The position numbers and the translations under genes are program-made. Positions 1-12,900 of a stretch of 64,000 nucleotides of DNA are shown here, in pieces (positions within the stretch are counted from its first letter, which is position 1; each line of letters starts with the position of its first letter). Below the pieces are notes generated by a model. The model had not been told where the DNA came from. It made no database searches and saw nothing but the letters and a program-made list of their open reading frames with translations. Source of the DNA: Lingula anatina (Eukaryota; Brachiopoda; Lingulata; Lingulida; Lingulidae); contig NW_019775577.1 of NCBI RefSeq assembly GCF_001039355.2, forward strand, positions 165,350-229,349, in the 5' to 3' direction.

Positions 1-50
1 GGGGGGGAGAGAGGGGGGGGGGGGGGTGGGGGGGGGTGGGGGACAGCACA
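1..50. repeat. G-rich low-complexity run
   Basis: The window opens with about 50 bases that are almost all G. Similar poly-G runs recur at 18512-18525, 22191-22208, 32023-32070 (around an N gap), 32150-32163, 55650-55662 and 62346-62357. They are simple sequence and may be unreliable in length. Confidence 0.8.
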
Positions 51-85
51 TCCTTGACGGTTTGACTAGTACTTCAAAGAGCATA

Positions 86-265
86 TTTAGAACAGCGGAC
101 TTACAGATCCACGGATCAGATATGGCCGACCAACTTGAATACGTGTTGGGTAATCCCCGCGGGGAATCTATTCAGTGTCTATCCGGGAATAAAGCGGCAA
201 GTTTTTAGTGGGTCGCCATATTTGATCCGAGGAACTGTTAGTCTGCTGTTCGGAATGCGCTAAAA
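86..265. mobile_element. Palindromic MITE, family A, copy 1
   Basis: This is a roughly 180-bp inverted-repeat element. The left arm (GATCCACGGATCAGATATGG) pairs with the right arm (CCATATTTGATCCGAGGAAC) around a central CCCCGCGGGG palindrome. The same architecture and core words (ATATGGCCGACC, TGAATAGATTCC-like centre) return at 2823-3014 and 18032-18207. It has no coding capacity and looks like a non-autonomous DNA transposon. The outermost ends are degraded here, so the boundaries are approximate. Confidence 0.6.
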
Positions 266-1626
266 TCTTTAAAAGCAGGAATTTCCCATCTAGGATTTAA
301 TTGCATGTGGTTTGAACTTAGTATCCCGCTAAGGTTCTAGAATAGATAAAAGAGCCCAGTTTTGGGCGTGCCTACAGAAGCCTTAAATTCACTCATGTAT
401 TAGCTAGAAGAACCTGTGTCCATCGGCTCAAAAATGAATAATCAGATATATTCTTATAAATCTCACCACATGATATCACCTGGCTTCACCTACGCGTCAC
501 GGCATAACCGGTATTAGTGTTCTTGTTCATACCACACAACGGATCAATTTTGATGAGAAAGATTTTGTTTATTTCCCGTCTCACATGACGCCGTGTCAAC
601 ATCACGCATTTCTTCCTAGGCGTCACGAATTGTGAAGCTTAAATTATCTGTCTAGTTCTTGTAACCAAAAGACGTTGTGTAAACTGTCAATCCCTTTGTA
701 AATAATGAATAGGTTTTGGGTTTCCAAGATTTTGTCAAATTACTTGTTAGTGATATCGTAATTTTTTTACCTTTGAAAATAATTAGTACCAGTGGCAAAG
801 CTCATTGTGAAAAGTTAATTTGGAACTTACTCAATTGCGAGAAATTAGTTGCACTGCTAAAATTTGCGCTGTAAAGGATTTCCAGGACTTATTTACCGTG
901 TCTTGAGAGGCGTTACAGGATATACACATATAAAGGTTAATACAGGTAATTGGCACCACGTAAGTGTGAGGATGTGAACCGCTATGATGGATAAAAAGAT
1001 GGAAGAAACCGCAACATTCAAATACTTGCAAAATGCTTTACATTTACTTCCATCTTGCCAACTGTGGGCAACATCAAGGACTCGATCGGCTGGTTGCTTT
1101 GCCATCGTAATAGATAAGATTTTGATTCACATATAGTGATTAGAGTCCGGGAATCTTTTCTTTCCTGTTTTTGTGTACCCTAGCTAGCTTAAGCTTCTTT
1201 TTGCATTGATGAGCCGTCTGATTTTCCAAGTATGCAGGTCAAAAAGAACCCTGGAAGAAATCTGATGCGTTCATTAGTGATATGTAGCATTAATAAGAAG
1301 CATAAGCCGGTTGTGGCGCTAAGAGGATTTGATCACAAGTCTGGTAAAAAAAAAATCTTGTCCTTGATTTGGATATAATCCTACAGGTAAATCTATTTGG
1401 CACCGTCTTTGAATGTGACGAAATCGATGAGACATTTCTGGGAAATATACCCCCGGTATGAACACAAAACCCAGTCAATCCCATGACTTTGTCAAAAAAA
1501 GGTTTTAAATAGTTAGATCGTCATAACCAAGTCGCACCAAGGGTGAGAAGGCCTGAAAATGATAGCTGGAAGATCATAAAGATAAGAGATAAAAAAAACA
1601 ATAAAGAGTAATGATGATTTAGAGTG

Positions 1627-1708
<82 letters not shown>

Positions 1709-2822
1709 GAGAGTAAACTGACAAAATCCATTTCTAAAATTTCTTCATGATGCTTAATTCCGATTATAAACTCAGTGTGCAAACTAAGGCCTTCAGTTTC
1801 ACCGAATTCGTCGGATATTTTCCTGGTTGCAACATGCAACAAAAAGGTTATTGAATTTTTCACAAAAGGATAGAGTTACTAACGAACATAACACGCTGTA
1901 AGGAAATAATGATAAATACCTCAGATAACAACTACGTCAAGAAACGTGTAATTGGCTTCCATCAGTCACAAGTCACAAATCATTGTTCCTTCAAGCAACT
2001 TTTAACCTTGCAAGATGATTAGAGAACAACAGCTGTTTTGCTTAAATCTAGTTGGCTTTGCAGATGTCTCAAATCCTAACGAACACATTAAATAATTGGA
2101 ATTGCCATTCCTGGAAATTTAGACAACACTGCCAATGACTTTGCTGCCAATTACGAAAACATGTAACTGAAAATTCGAAGAATTGACATGACAGAATCCT
2201 TTGATTAAGAAACAGTCTCCAGCAAACAAATCAGAGAACTTAATCACTTTCTTGATTCCAATGTTTTCTTCTTTTTATAGACGGTGTTGAGTCTACATGC
2301 ACAGTGGCTATTATACCCTTGATTCCTTCATATGTCGAATAATAATTACTATTGCAATTTAATTATCCCATTTAGATTATCTCTATGATAAAGTTCTGTC
2401 ATTTAGATACGCTCAAACCTCGAAAAGTGTCAGCATGGGCCACTTTTCAAGAAACAAGTATCCTTTGTCAGATAAACATATATATCTAGAATAAATGGCC
2501 TGTTTAAAAAGCTAACGAGCACAACTGATTGCTTGCAACACTGCCTATAATGAGATCAAGTACGAGCCGCCCTGCTTTAGAGCGGAATTCATAAAACGCC
2601 TTAGCCAAGACTACTATGGTTCTTAGCCGACTGAGATGAGTCTCCGAAAGAACATCGTAGGTCCTTTTTTCCTTTTACATGCCTTTCCTTAGCTTCTGCC
2701 CAGATCGAATTGAGATATTTTTGATTAACTGAAAATGGTTTTCCCTAACGGTTTTGAAAGTGTCTCATTTATGTTTGTCTTCTTCGTCTATTCTGACACT
2801 CCCTTTCTTAATGACACTCTAT
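266..2822. other. Gene-free stretch
   Basis: I see no exon with family resemblance or a splice-bounded reading frame. Contents are AT-rich unique sequence plus the (TG)n(GA)n microsatellite at 1627-1714, whose antisense frames give long His-Thr and Leu-Ser tracts that are not proteins. Confidence 0.6.
1627..1714. repeat. (TG)n-(GA)n compound microsatellite
   Basis: An uninterrupted TG tract of about 46 bases is followed directly by an imperfect GA tract of about 40 bases. Confidence 0.95.
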
Positions 2823-3014
2823 GGCCGGATTCATAACCGAAGTTGATCCGCAGATAAACAGATCCGTGGATCAAATATGGCCGACCCACTTGAAAGCTTG
2901 CCGCATAACCCGCCTAATAGCCATTGAATAGATTCCTCTCACTTTCAATTGGGAGGACCATATTTCATCCGCGGATCTGTTAGTCCTCGATTCAACTTTG
3001 GTTGTAAATGCGGA
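2823..3014. mobile_element. Palindromic MITE, family A, copy 2
   Basis: The element starts GGCCGGATTCATAACC and ends near GGTTGTAAATGCGG, its inverted counterpart. Inside, CAGATCCGTGGATCAAATATG pairs with the reverse complement of CATATTTCATCCGCGGATCTG. The centre TGAATAGATTCC is shared with the copy at 18032. There is no reading frame. It is a non-autonomous inverted-repeat element. Confidence 0.7.
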
Positions 3015-4045
3015 CTTAAAAGGAGTGTCTTCTGATTTCAACAGTTTATTTTTTAAAGATTATCTGTTTATTCATTTGTTTATTCATTCACTCATTTGAT
3101 ATTTGAAACCGTTCTCAGACTACCGGGAATCCATAGTATATGACGGAGTTATACGTGACTAAGAGGCATGTCATCAGTAAATCCTTACAATACGAGCTGG
3201 AAACCTTCTAATTACGTGTTATAACTTGATACTCGATGAAACAATACAGAGATCAAAACACGCAGTTCAATAGCATGCGCAAAGGTTTCAAACATGCTGA
3301 GACAAACAGGCTATTTTCTTAGAAAGAGAGAAAAATATCGTCAGTCCTCGTCTGCCTTGTTAATTAAGAGAGAGTTAATGTGAAAGAAAAACAGTCCTCC
3401 CAGAAAAACTGACAAAGGTGATTATTTTTAATGTACCTGTGGGTATAAGAGGACCGCGTAATCACGTTGCGTATGCTGGTTTCGGTGCTAATACGTTCGA
3501 CAGCAGTTTTAGCGACCATGATAATTGCACAGGTTGTCAAAATAAAAACGGCACAATGCGAGCATGACCAAGAGATAATTTCTTTTTTGAACGAAATTTC
3601 TCCACACTTGCACAGTGTATGAGTATAAATTTAATTTTAATAACCCACCCGGAATATAGCTGTATCAGAATATGTTTGGAATACGGTGAATTGCCTGGGC
3701 TGTTGGTGGAAAAATCTGTTTGGGCAGCTAGCCAAGGGCTCACATGTGCAAGACATACGAAGTGGTGCGCGTTACTTAAACCAACTGTGGTACTCCCCTA
3801 GAAACTAGATTAAAGTTTTCACTTTACAAAGATAAAATATCATGTTTTAAAATGAGGTATTTGTTTCCTTTGTCCACACATTGTAGCCTACAGCCCTGGA
3901 TCCAGTTTTACAAATAAAAAAGTCAGTCCTTTGGTTTAATTGACTAGGATGTCCATGAGAGTGCTGTAACACTATTTCTGATAGGGTGAGACGTGTGCAT
4001 GTGACCAGTAATGTTGGTAGCAAAGATGCTAGCCAGGGAACTTGA

Positions 4046-4083
<38 letters not shown>

Positions 4084-4939
4084 TATTGGTAGTCTATGGG
4101 GCTTGGTTGTATACGAATGAGAGATAGACTAATTTTTTTTCCTTTGAACACAATTTCGTGATCGATAAGCATTATGTCACTAACATGCTTTGTCCGAATT
4201 GTGTGCTAAACAGAGTGTGAAATGCATGAAAGACTCGCACAAATCATGCAGAAATGCAACACCGTCATGAATAAGAATCAGGCCAAAAAGGTCCCTAAAT
4301 CGGAGTGAAAAAAGCTGGTTTCATAACATAATTTCACTTCCAAATATACAATGACACAAAACGAAATAATATCCTTTGCAAAACCACAGTTTGCGTCAAC
4401 AAGTCTGTTATTTAAAAAAATCCGTAAACATATAAACCAGAGAGGCTCAGGTGTCGCTTACGATTACGTAGATATATGTCCAAATGCCTCGTTTAAAAAA
4501 ATTACAAGCCGTTCAAAATGACAGCAGTAAAACTCCTGTTACACCGGGCTTGCGAGCTCTGCAGGTCACAAAATGGGTGTGAGCAAGGCTTAAGTATCAC
4601 TCGAGCTCTTGCAATATTGGACAGAAATTTAATTTACCAAACGGAAGCATGTGTTCTTGTAGCTGAGAGGAAAGATAAATGAGAAAATGTCACTGGAGTT
4701 AGATGTAATTATGGGGTTATATGGAGGGAATATGTTGAAAAGAAGCAATATACTAACCACACAATGCAGAACCACACACGAAAATATAAATATGGTATCA
4801 TATTTTCAGATAAGGTCACTAATTCGTGCTTCCAGCGAAAAGATTAATATTGTGTCAGATTATCTCATTTCAGCGAACTTTCCCAATAACCACATCCCTT
4901 CTCTTTAGTGGCACACCGTCTTATCTTGCTACTTACACT
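3015..4939. other. Gene-free stretch
   Basis: It holds only short chance reading frames. A (GT)n tract lies at 4048-4082 and TTTATTCATT-type repeats at 3058-3100. No exon, RNA gene or autonomous transposon was recognised. The stretch ends at a single N at 4940. Confidence 0.6.
4048..4082. repeat. (GT)n microsatellite
   Basis: A pure GT dinucleotide tract of about 35 bases. Confidence 0.95.
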
Positions 4940-6117
4940 NCTGGGATACTACAAGGCGCTTTCCATTGCCTTTATTGTACAATTATCCCTATCATCTCCT
5001 GACAACTGTGCCCAAGCTGCGGTAATTGTTTCACGTTGTAGTATAAACGGACATTGCACGGGATATGAGGCAGAAATAAATCTTAGAACAATTTCCCCGG
5101 GGTCTTCCATAGTTTTCTATACAAATCGACTCATCAAGTATTGACCTCCTAGCTCCAAAGAATTATTTGAAATATAACTGCCATGCCTACGGCTTGATGG
5201 AAGTACGCCTTGCTTCTGAGATATAAGAAATTACCAAGAAAGAGGCCAGATAAGGACAAAAACGCTTTGTATAAATGACCTGGAAATAAATTGACAGCAA
5301 CGAATACACAAGGTGCCCGTTCGTTAATTAGAAACGGCACGATATCTTTGGCATTGTGACTTTATTTGATGGCATGCAACTCCCTGCAGCTGTATATCGG
5401 AGACGGAATCACACTATATGGCGTCAAAGAATTGCCATCAGTCTTCTCGAGCCTTGTGTCCATTTTGAGTGAAGTGTACATGATTATCCAAATATAGGGA
5501 AACCTTATTGGACAATGGGGCATCTAAGTATATTGGACTAACAAAGTCCTGCAAATATAGTTTGGTTTTATGCTGTTGATAGCCGTTGAAAGTCTTTGTT
5601 TTAGTTTATCACCTCTTACTTGGTAGTACAACATTCGACCTCACAATCAACCAATTTAGACCCATTCTATGTTAAATAATGTAATTTTGTTTTCATTCGG
5701 ACAACATAGATCTATAATTTCTAGGTATAGACTCTTTACATATACTCCAACCAAGTGTTTGCGTTAATTTTTCACAAACGCGAAATAAAATCAACGCTGG
5801 AGAACATTGTACCAGTACAGTTAAGCGAAATTAATTAGTACGAACACTAAATTTGTTTCAGAGAAAAATAAAAACCGTTCGCCCAGCTGTACTTAGTGTG
5901 GTGTCCGAGAAAATATTCTAATCAATAGAATCTCTGTTCGTCGCCCTTTGTTTGTAAACAAGTAATTGATCGGACTCTTACATAATAGAATGCATCTTAA
6001 ACCAAACAAGCACGCACTATTTTTGAATGACATATATATATATATGTATTGGACACGCTCTAGAAATAACCAATAGTTCTACAGCTAAAAGTCGTCATCC
6101 TTATCATCATCATCATC

Positions 6118-6162
6118 AAAATAATAATAATAATAATAATAATAATAATTATTATTATTATT
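6118..6162. repeat. (TAA/ATT)n microsatellite beside the retroelement
   Basis: This is a trinucleotide AAT tract switching to ATT. It abuts the 3' end of the retrotransposon fragment, which reads on the minus strand. A matching (ATT)n tract flanks its other side at 6555-6599. Confidence 0.9.
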
Positions 6163-6554
6163 GATAGCACCCTCCGTAGTATGTGTGTTGTTTCGATGAG
6201 GACTATCTTCTGGACTTCGTGGATGTTGATGTTTCCAGGGATTTTGTCGGTGTATTTCTCTAATCCCTTCTTCACAAGTCCCAGAGCTCCAATGACCACA
6301 GGTATTGTTATGGTCTTTGTTCCCCACATTCTGTTGATCTCGATCTCCAGGTCCTTGTACTTTGACAGCTTTTCTGTTACCTTGACAGAGGTGTTGCGTT
6401 CTGATGGTATTGCCATGTCTATAAGGGTGCATACCTTGTTTCTCTTGTTCTTGATGACGATATCTGGTCTATTCGCTTTGATTTCTCTGTCGGTCTGTAT
6501 GGGCATGTCCCATAGGATGGTGATCTCATCGTTCTCAGTGACTGCGTTGGGCTG
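6163..6554 (-). mobile_element. Non-LTR retrotransposon fragment, C-terminal endonuclease-like region
   Basis: One open minus-strand frame runs from about 6554 to 6163. It contains ILWDMPIQTDREIKANRPD, then a run ending LIDMAIPSERN, then EKLSKYKDLEIEI and IPVVIGALGLVKKG. This is the C-terminal block I associate with non-LTR elements carrying a restriction-like (PD-(D/E)XK) endonuclease: the RPD with a second acid 14 residues later (LIDMAIP) fits that fold. It lacks the reverse transcriptase and is 5'-truncated at the (ATT)n tract. Both sides are TAA-type microsatellite, the known target of Dong elements in the R4 clade. It is absent from the paired copy near 11140-11210. Family naming is by motif recall, so clade assignment is tentative. 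Confidence 0.65.

Positions 6555-6599
<45 letters not shown>
6555..6599. repeat. (ATT)n microsatellite beside the retroelement
   Basis: About 15 perfect ATT units lie at the 5'-truncated end of the minus-strand retroelement fragment. Confidence 0.95.
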
Positions 6600-7038
6600 T
6601 CTTAACTTATTTTGTGGCTGATTTAATTGCTGACTTCATCTTTGCTTCATCCCAATAATGTAGGTCTTGGATGGAGTGCTGAACAATACAGGGATCACCT
6701 ATCCTTGACTCCAATTACGTCTCATTTCTCGTGTTGACTTATCTAGATTGATGGAAGACACGGCCAACGTCAAGAAAACAAATGGCGAGAGAAGTCTTCT
6801 TGATTCAGATTTCAATATTCATTTTGGTTGTCGTGCATGTTTTTAACAATCCCAACCGGTCATATTCAAACATATTAAAAGCATGGGTAAAGAGTACCCA
6901 GTAAACAGTTATACTGAATAACAGTTATGTAGATCAGGTGAAATTCCAATCACATTTCCAGAGCTGCAGTTGCCGCAATATCCTGGAGATTAAATTTTAG
7001 ACGCAATGGAAAAATTATGCATTACTTTTTACTAGATG

Positions 7039-7040
7039 TT

Positions 7041-7082
<42 letters not shown>

Positions 7083-7119
7083 TTCTGGCCCCTTGTGTGT
7101 GTGTGTCTGTGTGTGTGTG

Positions 7120-7150
<31 letters not shown>
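7039..7150. repeat. (GT)n and (GA)n compound microsatellite, copy A
   Basis: GT tracts interrupted by a short unique piece are followed by a GA tract. The equivalent locus in copy B (11619-11728) differs in array lengths, as expected for two alleles. Confidence 0.9.
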
Positions 7151-9977
7151 AAGTATATGCACATTAACTATTTGACATTTTGACATACATATGATGTGTC
7201 CTTGCCATATCCTATCCAACGTCACCACGCAATTCATTAGCTCAATGCACTTCCCGAACGAAGAATATGACAAAGGACTAGCTAATAAGTGCTGTAAATC
7301 CATCTTTAGCGTTAATGTAATGTTCTTTTAAAACAGCGCGCTCCCACTCACGAAACAAAATGGCCTGCGATGTGTTATGTGCTCTTCTTGCAGTACTGAA
7401 ACATTATGCAGGTTAGTCGCCATTCCAACCGAATGCAAACTTTCCAACTACGCACCTGCACACCATGTATCCATACAGAAACAAAAAAAAACACCCTGTT
7501 CTTTTGAGGGGATAAAGCCCCAAAGCACGAGGTACAATGAGAACGCTGGTACATGTAGTTTTGGTATTTGGTGAGCTTTTCGTTACACACTAAGATCGGG
7601 GCATAAGTAAGCTTAGGGCCTGGGCTACATGTATTTAATGGGCACATTTGGGACGAAGAAAGCCTAGATATGAAGTTACTCGGTTCACATATTATTTTAA
7701 GTGCACTGTGTGTAAAAGAGGCAAAATGTCAGGAATATCAATTTCCTCAACATGCCTCTGTCTTGAAAGTTCAAATGTCTTGTCTTCAAGAGAAAAAGAC
7801 GCCGTCTTGAAGACAGTTGAACTGCCAGGTTGTATTCAGTTATTCCGCCGTTTTACATTCATTCATTCATGCATTCATTTCTTATAGTTTATTCATTCAT
7901 TCATCTGTTTATCCATTTATTTTTTCAAGATATTGTTGAGAGATATTGTTCGTTTGTTAGCTTTGAGAGATTCATTCGGCAGCCGGGCTACATCCTCCCC
8001 AGGGAGGTGAGAGTGCCAACACCCAGTCTGTATCTTGGCCAAAATTGCCCAGGCATCCGTTTTAAACCGGAAATGTATATAATGGAGTGCAGTATAACGG
8101 CACCAAACTTTCCTTTTTTATTTTACATATTTCTAGCTATGTTTATTCAGCGATCACTTCATGTCTTTTGATTTTGTCAAATAATTTGGGTGGCTTGCAG
8201 GCAATTACTTTGTCTCCGATTTTGGTTCTTTTTATTTTGTCCAATAATTTGGGGTGACTTAAGTTCATTACAGGTAATTACTTTGTCTCCGTTTTTGGTT
8301 CATAAAAAGGCGTTTTTGAATAGTACTTCCGAGAGAATTAATAAGCTTACAATCACTTTTATAGCATCTTTCAAAATATCTGTATAGCAGTGTGTTGCAA
8401 TCAATTCTTCATGCTACTGTAAATAAGGCATCCGTCTTATCCCAAAAGTATGCAAAAATCAAGCAAAAACCACTTGTTTATTATACGAGGTCATTAGACG
8501 TCTTCGTCTTTTCAAAGCATATTAGGAACATGTATGTCTAAAATGTCGAAATAATTTGAAGTCCTCTTATTTGGCGTGGAAGCCATAAACGAATCGTCAA
8601 ACAAAAAAAGGTACGGCTCAGTAATTAATTGTACATTCTGCAAATAGCCTAGCTCATTATTTGATCCACACCGTCCAAAATAACGTTTTTCAAAAGACGA
8701 TCAACAGATGTTTTAATAAGGTTTGGATTGACGTTATACCGGTGTGTATTGTACATGTGAAGCGTCCGCGGGATCACAGGATGTCAAATACAAGACTTGC
8801 TAGCCCAATTTTGCACAAATAGAATTAATTGGAGTATTTTGCATGGTGTGACATGCAAGCCTCCTGGTGACTGTGAAGACGTATATTCAAGTGCTTTGTT
8901 TTGCTGTAGAAGAGAAGGTTAAGCGAGTACAATATGTTTTCAGCATTTTATGGATGGTTAAAGCGAACTTTGCTCGGGCTTCAATATAATAGGCTATTTT
9001 CTAGAAATTCTAGAAAGTAAATATTCATTTGTTTTTCACTATATCATCTATTTTCTCATTTATTTATCCTTTTTATTTATCGGTTCATCTATTCACCCCC
9101 AGCGATTTTTGCATATCAATTCACTCATCTATTCATCCATCTATTCATATCCTTTTATTTATTAGCAGCCTGTTTTCTTTACAATGTATCATGCACCGAT
9201 CTGTTATTAACCTTGGTCAATAAGCATTCTTAATTACGGCCATAGAGAATGTGTTATTGTCCGTATTTCTATACTGTTCCTCGTCTTTGTTCAGATCTTT
9301 TAATACACACATCAGCAATCATGGACAAAAGGCTGCTTGGAGTTAATGAAAGGTCATTAGATAGCTGCTAGTTATAGGGCCTTTTGGCAATTCGTTAAAT
9401 AAGCTGATATCTGCTTGTTTCCTCTAAAACCATTATACCGTATTAATATTTTTGAATTTTTTTAGGATTGGTTTCTAGCATGTTGACTTTTTTGAAACAG
9501 CTTTAACATTTAAGTTATAAACTGTCCCATTAGTCAGTTTTTTAAAACAGATATATGCACTGTATGTCATTACAGGCTTTGGACAGGGGAAATGGGTTTT
9601 ATAATGCACATGAATAAAATGACATTCCTGTCCTTAAATTTATATTTCAGCTCTAGTTGGTTATATTCTTCCTGTATTCTTTATGTCGGTTTAATGACAA
9701 TTTAATTTTCAAAAGCAGTAAAACCTATCGTGCATGTTTCTCTATATCCACGAATATTGACGGTCTCACACAAAAGAGATCAACGTTTTTACTGATGCTG
9801 GTTACGTAACACGCGAGGACATATTCGCAACTATGAATACGGTTACAATTAATACGATATATTCGTGTTCGATTCCATTTGCCTGTAGGTGTTTTCGTGC
9901 ACGCAAAGACCGTGTGCTTTTTGTAGAAAAATATATCCTTTTCATTATCAAGAAAACATCTCGGAAATACCACGGTN

Positions 9978-12900
9978 TTGGGATACTACAAGGCGCTTTC
10001 CATTGCCTTTATTGTACAATTATCCCTATCATCTCCTGACAACTGTGCCCAAGCTGCGGTAATTGTTTCACGTTGTAGTATAAACGGACATTGCACGGGA
10101 TATGAGGCAGAAATAAATCTTAGAACAATTTCCCCGGGGTCTTCCATAGTTTTCTATACAAATCGACTCATCAAGTATTGACCTCCTAGCTCCAAAGAAT
10201 TATTTGAAATATACCTGCCATGTCTACGGCTTGATGGAAATACGCCTTGCTTCTGAGATATAAGAAATTACCAAGAAAGAGGCCAGATAAGGACAAAAAC
10301 GCTTTGTATAAATGACCTGGAAATGAATTGACAGCAACGAATACACAAGGTGCCCGTTCGTTAATTAGAAACGGCACGATATCTTTGGCATTGTGACTTT
10401 ATTTGATGGCATGCAACTCCCTGCAGCTGTATATCGGAGACGGAATCACACTATGGCGTCAAAGAATTGCCATCAGTCTTCTCGAGCCTTGTGTCCATTG
10501 TGGGCTGTAGTGTAGGCCTACATGATTATCCAAATATAGGGAAACCTTATTGGACAATGGGGCATCTAAGTATATTGGACTAACAAAGTCCTGCAAATAT
10601 AGTTTGGTTTTATGCTGTTGATAGCCGTTGAAAGTCTTTGTTTTAGTTTATCACCTCTTACTTGGTAGTACAACATTCGACCTCACAATCAACCAATTTA
10701 GACCCATTCTATGTTTAATAATGTAATTTTGTTTTCATTCGGACAAATTAGATCTATATTTTCTAGGTATAGACTCTTTATATATACTCTAAGTAAGTGT
10801 CTGCGTTAAAATTTTTCACTAACGCGACATAAAATTAACGCTGGAGAACATTGTACCAGAACAGTTAAGCGATATTATAATAAGTATGAACACTAAATTT
10901 GTTTCAGAAAAAAAAGATAAAACCGTTCGCCCAGCTGTATTAAGCATGGTGTCCAAGAAAATATGCCAATCAATAGAATCTTTGTTAGTCACCCTGTGTT
11001 TGTAAACAAGTAATTAATCGGACTCTTACATAATTAAATACATGTAAAGCCAAATAAGCTTAGCACGCACTATTTTTGAATGACATATGTATAAGGACAC
11101 GCTTTAGAAATAACAACAGTTCTTCAGCTGAAAATCATCATCATCATCGTCATCATCATCATAATTATTTATCTATTTATTTATTTATTTATTTATTATT
11201 ATTAAAGGCTGATTTAGTTGTTGAATTCACCATTGCTTCCCATTCACCCAATAATGTAGGTCTTGGATGGCATGCTGAACAATACAGGGATCACCTATCC
11301 TTGACTCCAATTACGTCTCATTTCTCGTGTTGACTTATCTAGATTGATGGAAAACGCGGCCAACGTCAAGAAAACAAATGGCGACAGAGGTCTTTTTGTT
11401 TCGGATTCATTTTGGCTGTCGTGCATGTTTTTAACAATCCCAACCGGTCATATTCAAAACATGGATAAAGAGTCCCCATTTAACAGTTATACTGAATAAC
11501 AGTTATAAAGATCAGGTGAAATTCCAAGCACATTTCCAGAGCTGCAGTTGCCGCAATATCCTGGAGATTAAATTTTAGACGCAATGGAAAAATTATGCAT
11601 TACTTTTTACTAGATGTTAAGTGTGTGTGTGTGAGTGTGTGTGTGTGTGTGTGTGTGTATTTCTGTCCCTCTGTGTGTGTGTGTGTGTGTGTTGTGTGTG
11701 TGTGTGTGTGTGTGTGGAAGAGAGAGAAAGTACATGCACATTAACTATTTGACATTTTGACATACACATGATTTGTCCTTGCCATATCCTATCCAACGTC
11801 ACCACGCAATGACGGGGCTTCATTAGCTCAATGCACTTCCCGAACGAAGAATATGACAAAGGACTAGCTAATAAGTGCTGTAAATCCATCTTTAGCGTTA
11901 ATGTAATGTTCTTTTAAAACAGCGCGCTCCCACTCACAAAACAAAATGGCCTGCGATGTGTTATGTGCTCTTCTGGCAGTACTGAAACATTATGCAGGTT
12001 AGTCGCCATTCCAACCGAGTGCAAACTTTCCAACTACGCACCTGCACACCATGTATCCATACAGAAACAAAAAACACCTTGTTCTTTTGAGGGGATTAAG
12101 CCCCAAAGCACGGGGTACAATGAGAACGCTGGTAGTTTTGGTATTTGGTGAGCTTTTCGTTACACACTAAGATCGGGGCATAAGTAAGCTTAGGGCCTGG
12201 GCTACATGTATTTAATGGGCACATTTGGGACGAAGAAAGCCTAGATATGAAGTTTCTCGGTTCACATATTATTTTAAGTGCACTGTGTGTAAAAGAGGCA
12301 AAATGTCAGGAATATCAATTTCCTCAACATGCCTCTGTCTTGAAAGTTCAAATGTCTTGTCTTCAAGAGAAAAAGACGCCGTCTTGAAGACAGTTGAACT
12401 GCCAGGTTGTATTCAGTTATTCCGCCGTTTTACATTCATTCATTCATGCATTCATTTCTTATAGTTTATTCATTCATTCATCTGTTTATCCATTTATTTT
12501 TTCAAGATATTGTTGAGAGATATTGTTCGTTTGTTAGCTTTGAGAGATTCATTCGGCAGCCGGGCTACATCCTCCCCAGGGAGGTGAGAGTGCCAACACC
12601 CATTCTGTATCTTGGCCAAAATTGCCCAGGCATCCGTTTTAAACCGCGCTGAAATGTATATAATGGAGTGCAGTATAACGGCACCAAACTTTCCTTTTTT
12701 ATTTTACATATTTCTAGCTATGTTTATTCAGCGATCACTTCATGTCTTTTGATTTTGTCAAATAATTTGGGTGGCTTGCAGGCAATTACTTTGTCTCCGA
12801 TTTTGGTTCTTTTTATTTTGTCCAATAATTTGGGGTGACTTAAGTTCATTACAGGTAATGACTTTGTCTCCGTTTTTGGTTCATAAAAAGGCGTTTTTGA

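Larger units (their letters stand above)
4941..9976. repeat. Large tandem duplication, copy A (probable unmerged haplotype)
   Basis: This segment starts TGGGATACTACAAGGCG immediately after a single N (4940) and ends at a second single N (9977). There the same start sequence recurs and the whole segment repeats through 14541. The copies are collinear and very similar, with scattered substitutions and small indels; the largest difference is the retroelement fragment found only in copy A at about 6163-6555. No gene was recognised in either copy. The N-bounded junctions suggest two alleles laid end to end rather than a real duplication, though that is inference. Confidence 0.85.

Noticed and set aside
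1513-1863. Minus-strand open frame rich in His-Thr and Leu-Ser
   Set aside because: It is a translation of the (TG)n(GA)n microsatellite; the same happens at 7022-7303 and 11617-11889.
7830-8171. Open frame repeated in both duplicate copies (also 12407-12652)
   Set aside because: It reads through ATTCATTC-type repeats, diverges in length between copies through an indel, and has no splice sites or family resemblance.
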